From Granulosicoccus sp965214025 (GTDB lineage: Bacteria > Pseudomonadota > Gammaproteobacteria > Granulosicoccales > Granulosicoccaceae), in NCBI GenBank assembly GCA_965214025.1, contig CBDCAW010000004.1, positions 62,001 to 126,000 on the forward strand: DNA of 64,000 nucleotides, written 5' to 3'. The notes beneath the pieces were generated by a model. That model did no database searches and was not told where the DNA came from. It saw only the letters and a program-made list of their open reading frames with translations. Made by a program: the position numbers and the translations under genes. Shown piece after piece: positions 61,807-64,000 of the stretch. Each line of letters opens with the position of its first letter. Position 1 is the first letter of the stretch.

Positions 61807-62619
61807 GTGCGACGCCTGGTCAATCTCGAGCCGCGCGGAGTGTTTCGCGTCGTGGTCGGACTGCTGCCACTGGTGGCGCTCATCGTCATCTATGTGATCG
61901 CCTCCGATGCCCGGTTGTCGGTGAACCCGTCCGACAAGCTGTTGCCGGCCTTCGGCACGATGGCCGACAGCTTGCAACAGCTCGCCTTCGAGGCCAGCCG
62001 GCGGACCGGCGACTACCTGTTCTGGAGTGACACCGGCAGCAGCCTGCGACGCCTGGGCATCGGCGTGAGCATCGCTGCCTGCCTGGGTTTGCTGATCGGT
62101 CTGCTCGTCGGTGCCCTGCCGTCAGTCTCGGCACTGTTCACACCGCTGCTGACCATCGCCTCCCTGGTTCCTACGCTTGCCTTGTTGCCGATCCTTTTCA
62201 TCGTCTTCGGGCTCGGTGAGTTCTCGAAGGTCGCATTGATCGTGCTCGGCACCACGCCGTTCATAGCGCGCGATATTCAGAAGCGCGCCGAAGAACTGCC
62301 GCGTGAGCAGATCGTGAAAGCTCAGACGCTCGGCGCGAACAGCGCGCAGATCCTGCTCAGCGTGTACCTGCCGCAACTGCTGCCGAAGCTGTTCACCGCG
62401 GTACGGCTGTCGCTCGGCGCCGCCTGGCTATTCCTGATCGCCGCCGAAGCGATCGCGTCCACCGACGGGCTCGGCTACCGGATCTTCCTGGTGCGGCGGT
62501 ATCTGTCGATGGACGTGATCCTGCCGTATGTCGCGTGGATCACCTTTCTAGCGTTCCTGATGGACATGAGCCTGCGCACATTGAGCATGCGGTTGTTTCC
62601 CTGGGAAGCCCGGCGCTGA
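61807..62619 (+). CDS. ABC permease, urea/guanidine carboxylase locus
   Basis: A 270-residue TauC/SsuC-like membrane subunit with six helices and the EAA loop REQIVKAQTLGANSAQILLSVYLPQ (core EQIVKAQTLGAN). It starts at a GTG 28 nt after the binding protein stop and is followed by the ATPase after 31 nt. It completes the importer. Confidence 0.9.
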   Translation: MRRLVNLEPRGVFRVVVGLLPLVALIVIYVIASDARLSVNPSDKLLPAFGTMADSLQQLAFEASRRTGDYLFWSDTGSSLRRLGIGVSIAACLGLLIGLLVGALPSVSALFTPLLTIASLVPTLALLPILFIVFGLGEFSKVALIVLGTTPFIARDIQKRAEELPREQIVKAQTLGANSAQILLSVYLPQLLPKLFTAVRLSLGAAWLFLIAAEAIASTDGLGYRIFLVRRYLSMDVILPYVAWITFLAFLMDMSLRTLSMRLFPWEARR

Positions 62620-62650
62620 TGACTCACACGCTCGAATACTTCGGAACCGC

Positions 62651-63436
62651 ATGATCGAGATCCGCGATGTCTGTAAGCAGTTCGGTGATCATGTGGTGCT
62701 GCAGCATCTGACCGTATCGGTGGCCGACGGTGACTTCATCTCCATAGTGGGATCGTCGGGCTGCGGCAAGAGCACGTTCCTGAACCTCTTGCTCGGCACC
62801 TCTGCAGTCAGCAAAGGCGCTATCACGCTCGATGGCCGGCCGATCGCCACCGAACCGGGCCCTGACCGCGGCATCGTGTTCCAGCAGTACTCGGTATTCC
62901 CGCACATGACGGTGCTCGGCAACGTGATGGCGGCGGTCGGTTTCGGCCGGCGCGGGTTGACGGCCTGGCTTAGGGGAGAGGCGAAGGCCGCTGCGCGCCG
63001 GAAAGTGGACGAACTGTTGTCGCAGGTCGGTCTGAGCGATTCACGTCAGCGCTACCCACACGAGTTGTCCGGTGGCATGCAACAGCGCCTGGCCATCGCC
63101 CAGGCACTGGTCACCCGGCCGCGCATCCTGCTGCTCGACGAACCGTTCGGCGCGCTCGACCCGGGCATTCGCAAGGACATGCAAGCCTTGCTGCGCGACC
63201 TGTGGCAACAGTACGGCCTTACCGTGTTCATGGTCACCCACGATCTGCGCGAGGGCTTCGAGTTGGCCACCAGGGTCTGGGTATTCGACAAGCCCCACCG
63301 GGAAACACAGGCCACGAGCGAACAAGGCGCGACGATCACCTACGACCTGCCGGCCACCCGCGGACAGCACGGCCTGCGCCGCAGGTTCCCGACGACCAGC
63401 TGCGGTGGAAAGTCCAGCAGGGCCACGAGCCGATGA
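62651..63436 (+). CDS. ABC ATPase, urea/guanidine carboxylase locus
   Basis: A 261-residue SsuB/TauB-like ATPase: Walker A GSSGCGKST, Q-loop FQQYSVFP, signature LSGGMQQR, Walker B ILLLDEPFGALD and switch His in VTHDL. The last 40 residues are low-complexity and beyond the usual family end. It lies directly upstream of the DUF1989 gene. Confidence 0.92.
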   Translation: MIEIRDVCKQFGDHVVLQHLTVSVADGDFISIVGSSGCGKSTFLNLLLGTSAVSKGAITLDGRPIATEPGPDRGIVFQQYSVFPHMTVLGNVMAAVGFGRRGLTAWLRGEAKAAARRKVDELLSQVGLSDSRQRYPHELSGGMQQRLAIAQALVTRPRILLLDEPFGALDPGIRKDMQALLRDLWQQYGLTVFMVTHDLREGFELATRVWVFDKPHRETQATSEQGATITYDLPATRGQHGLRRRFPTTSCGGKSSRATSR

Positions 63437-63457
63437 TCGGCACGGAATAATACAAGC

Positions 63458-64000
63458 ATGGGTAATCCGTTCAAGACTATCGACTACCGCACCGAACTGC
63501 CGGCTGGCAGCCACTGGTCGCTGCGGCTGCGGCGCGGTACGATGCTGCGCCTCGACGACATCGACGGCACCGCCAACGTGGGCATGTTGCTGTACAACCC
63601 CGAGAATCTGCTGGAGCGCTACAACGCTCCCGATACCCTGAAGTGCCAGCACACCTTTCGCCTGGGCCAGGGGCACTGCCTGTATTCCGACATGGGCCGT
63701 ATCTTCGCCTCCATCGTCGAAGACAGCTTTGGCTGGCACGATACCATCTGCGGCAACAGCCATGCCTCACACGTTGCCCGCTGGGGCACCAGGGATTACC
63801 AGTCCGACCGCAACGACTGGTTGCAGAACGGTCACGACGCGATGCTCGTGGAGCTGGCGAAGTACGGCCTCTCGCTGCCTGACCTGGCCTCGAACGTCAA
63901 CTGGTTCAGCAAGGTCACCGCCGATGAACACGGCCGGCTCCAGCTCGAGGATTCCGCTGGCCAGGCGGGATCACAGGTCGTGCTGCGCATCGAGATGTCC
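63458..64000 (+). CDS. DUF1989 protein, UAAP1/carboxyguanidine deiminase subunit type, 3' truncated
   Basis: The window end cuts this gene after 181 residues. It is a urea carboxylase-associated protein 1 type: LPAGSHWSLRLRRGTMLRLDD at the start (core AGSHWSLRLRRG), NPENLLERYNAPDTLK, a SDMGRIFASI block, GWHDTICG and NVNWFSKV. The conserved Cys and His of the DUF1989 metal site are present. Such proteins, with a partner, hydrolyse carboxyguanidine made by guanidine (formerly urea) carboxylase. UAAP2, the carboxylase and allophanate hydrolase are expected just beyond the edge. Confidence 0.88.
   Translation, partial: MGNPFKTIDYRTELPAGSHWSLRLRRGTMLRLDDIDGTANVGMLLYNPENLLERYNAPDTLKCQHTFRLGQGHCLYSDMGRIFASIVEDSFGWHDTICGNSHASHVARWGTRDYQSDRNDWLQNGHDAMLVELAKYGLSLPDLASNVNWFSKVTADEHGRLQLEDSAGQAGSQVVLRIEMS

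Overview
The window reads as a GC-rich chromosomal segment of a gammaproteobacterium, probably a marine or otherwise nutrient-scavenging heterotroph with a photosynthetic side. The organism call is an inference. It rests on acsF (aerobic bacteriochlorophyll cyclase), a LOV photosensor, several binding-protein-dependent importers, and GacA/LetA-type control of two CsrB-family RNAs. No rRNA, phage, transposase, integrase or CRISPR is visible. There is one tRNA, tRNA-Gly with anticodon CCC.

Layout. 0-2 kb: end of a PPK2 kinase gene, then acsF with its small upstream partner gene behind a PpsR/CrtJ-like palindrome. 2-6.4 kb: two tandem TAXI-type binding proteins, an SRPBCC protein and a metallo-beta-lactamase-fold hydrolase. 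6.4-13.5 kb: a LOV protein with a worn kinase half, a 13-bp tandem repeat, an SDR enzyme, a complete TRAP transporter (dctPQM), and a convergent Rieske ferredoxin plus membrane di-iron desaturase pair. 13.7-23.1 kb: NfeD-like protease and slipin, a DUF1353 protein, a membrane alpha/beta hydrolase, the tRNA, a D-lactate-type FAD dehydrogenase, and a nucleotidyltransferase/kinase/glycosyltransferase operon. 23.1-29.2 kb: an oligopeptide ABC importer with a fused double ATPase. 29.5-32.3 kb: an ADP-ribosylglycohydrolase-like protein without its metal ligands, and a GH64 glucanase with a ricin-type lectin domain. 33.2-38.1 kb: an oleA-oleBC-oleD operon for olefinic hydrocarbons with fused OleB and OleC. 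38-50 kb: VOC, AraC/GyrI, hydrolase, DUF4105/DUF3015, MHYT-GGDEF-EAL, dienelactone hydrolase, CAP and hypothetical genes. 49.7-60 kb: a purine-handling locus with a CodB permease, a Rieske protein, a ring-hydroxylase lacking its own Rieske cluster, a GST, 8-oxoguanine deaminase and a BMP-type nucleoside ABC importer. 60.7-64 kb: the start of a urea/guanidine carboxylase locus (ABC importer plus a DUF1989 protein), cut by the window end.

Main discoveries. (1) Two paralogous CsrB/RsmZ-type RNAs lie in gene-free gaps at 32.70-32.92 and 60.20-60.42 kb. Each has a LetA/GacA-like palindrome exactly 37 nt (start to start) before a CATACT -10 element, many hairpins presenting GGA, and a strong terminator. 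A CsrA-type GGA hairpin also covers the ribosome binding site of the MHYT-GGDEF-EAL gene. (2) The purine locus resembles the NdmC/NdmD/NdmE N7-demethylase arrangement, in which the oxygenase borrows a Rieske cluster from another protein and a GST-like protein assists; this suggests import, oxidative demethylation and deamination of modified purines. (3) Several protein families have lost their catalytic or ligand residues: the ADPRH-like, acylphosphatase-like and LOV-kinase proteins. (4) Both purine-importer permeases and the dienelactone hydrolase carry single-base insertions that, when removed, restore perfect reading frames. These are either consensus errors or very recent decay.
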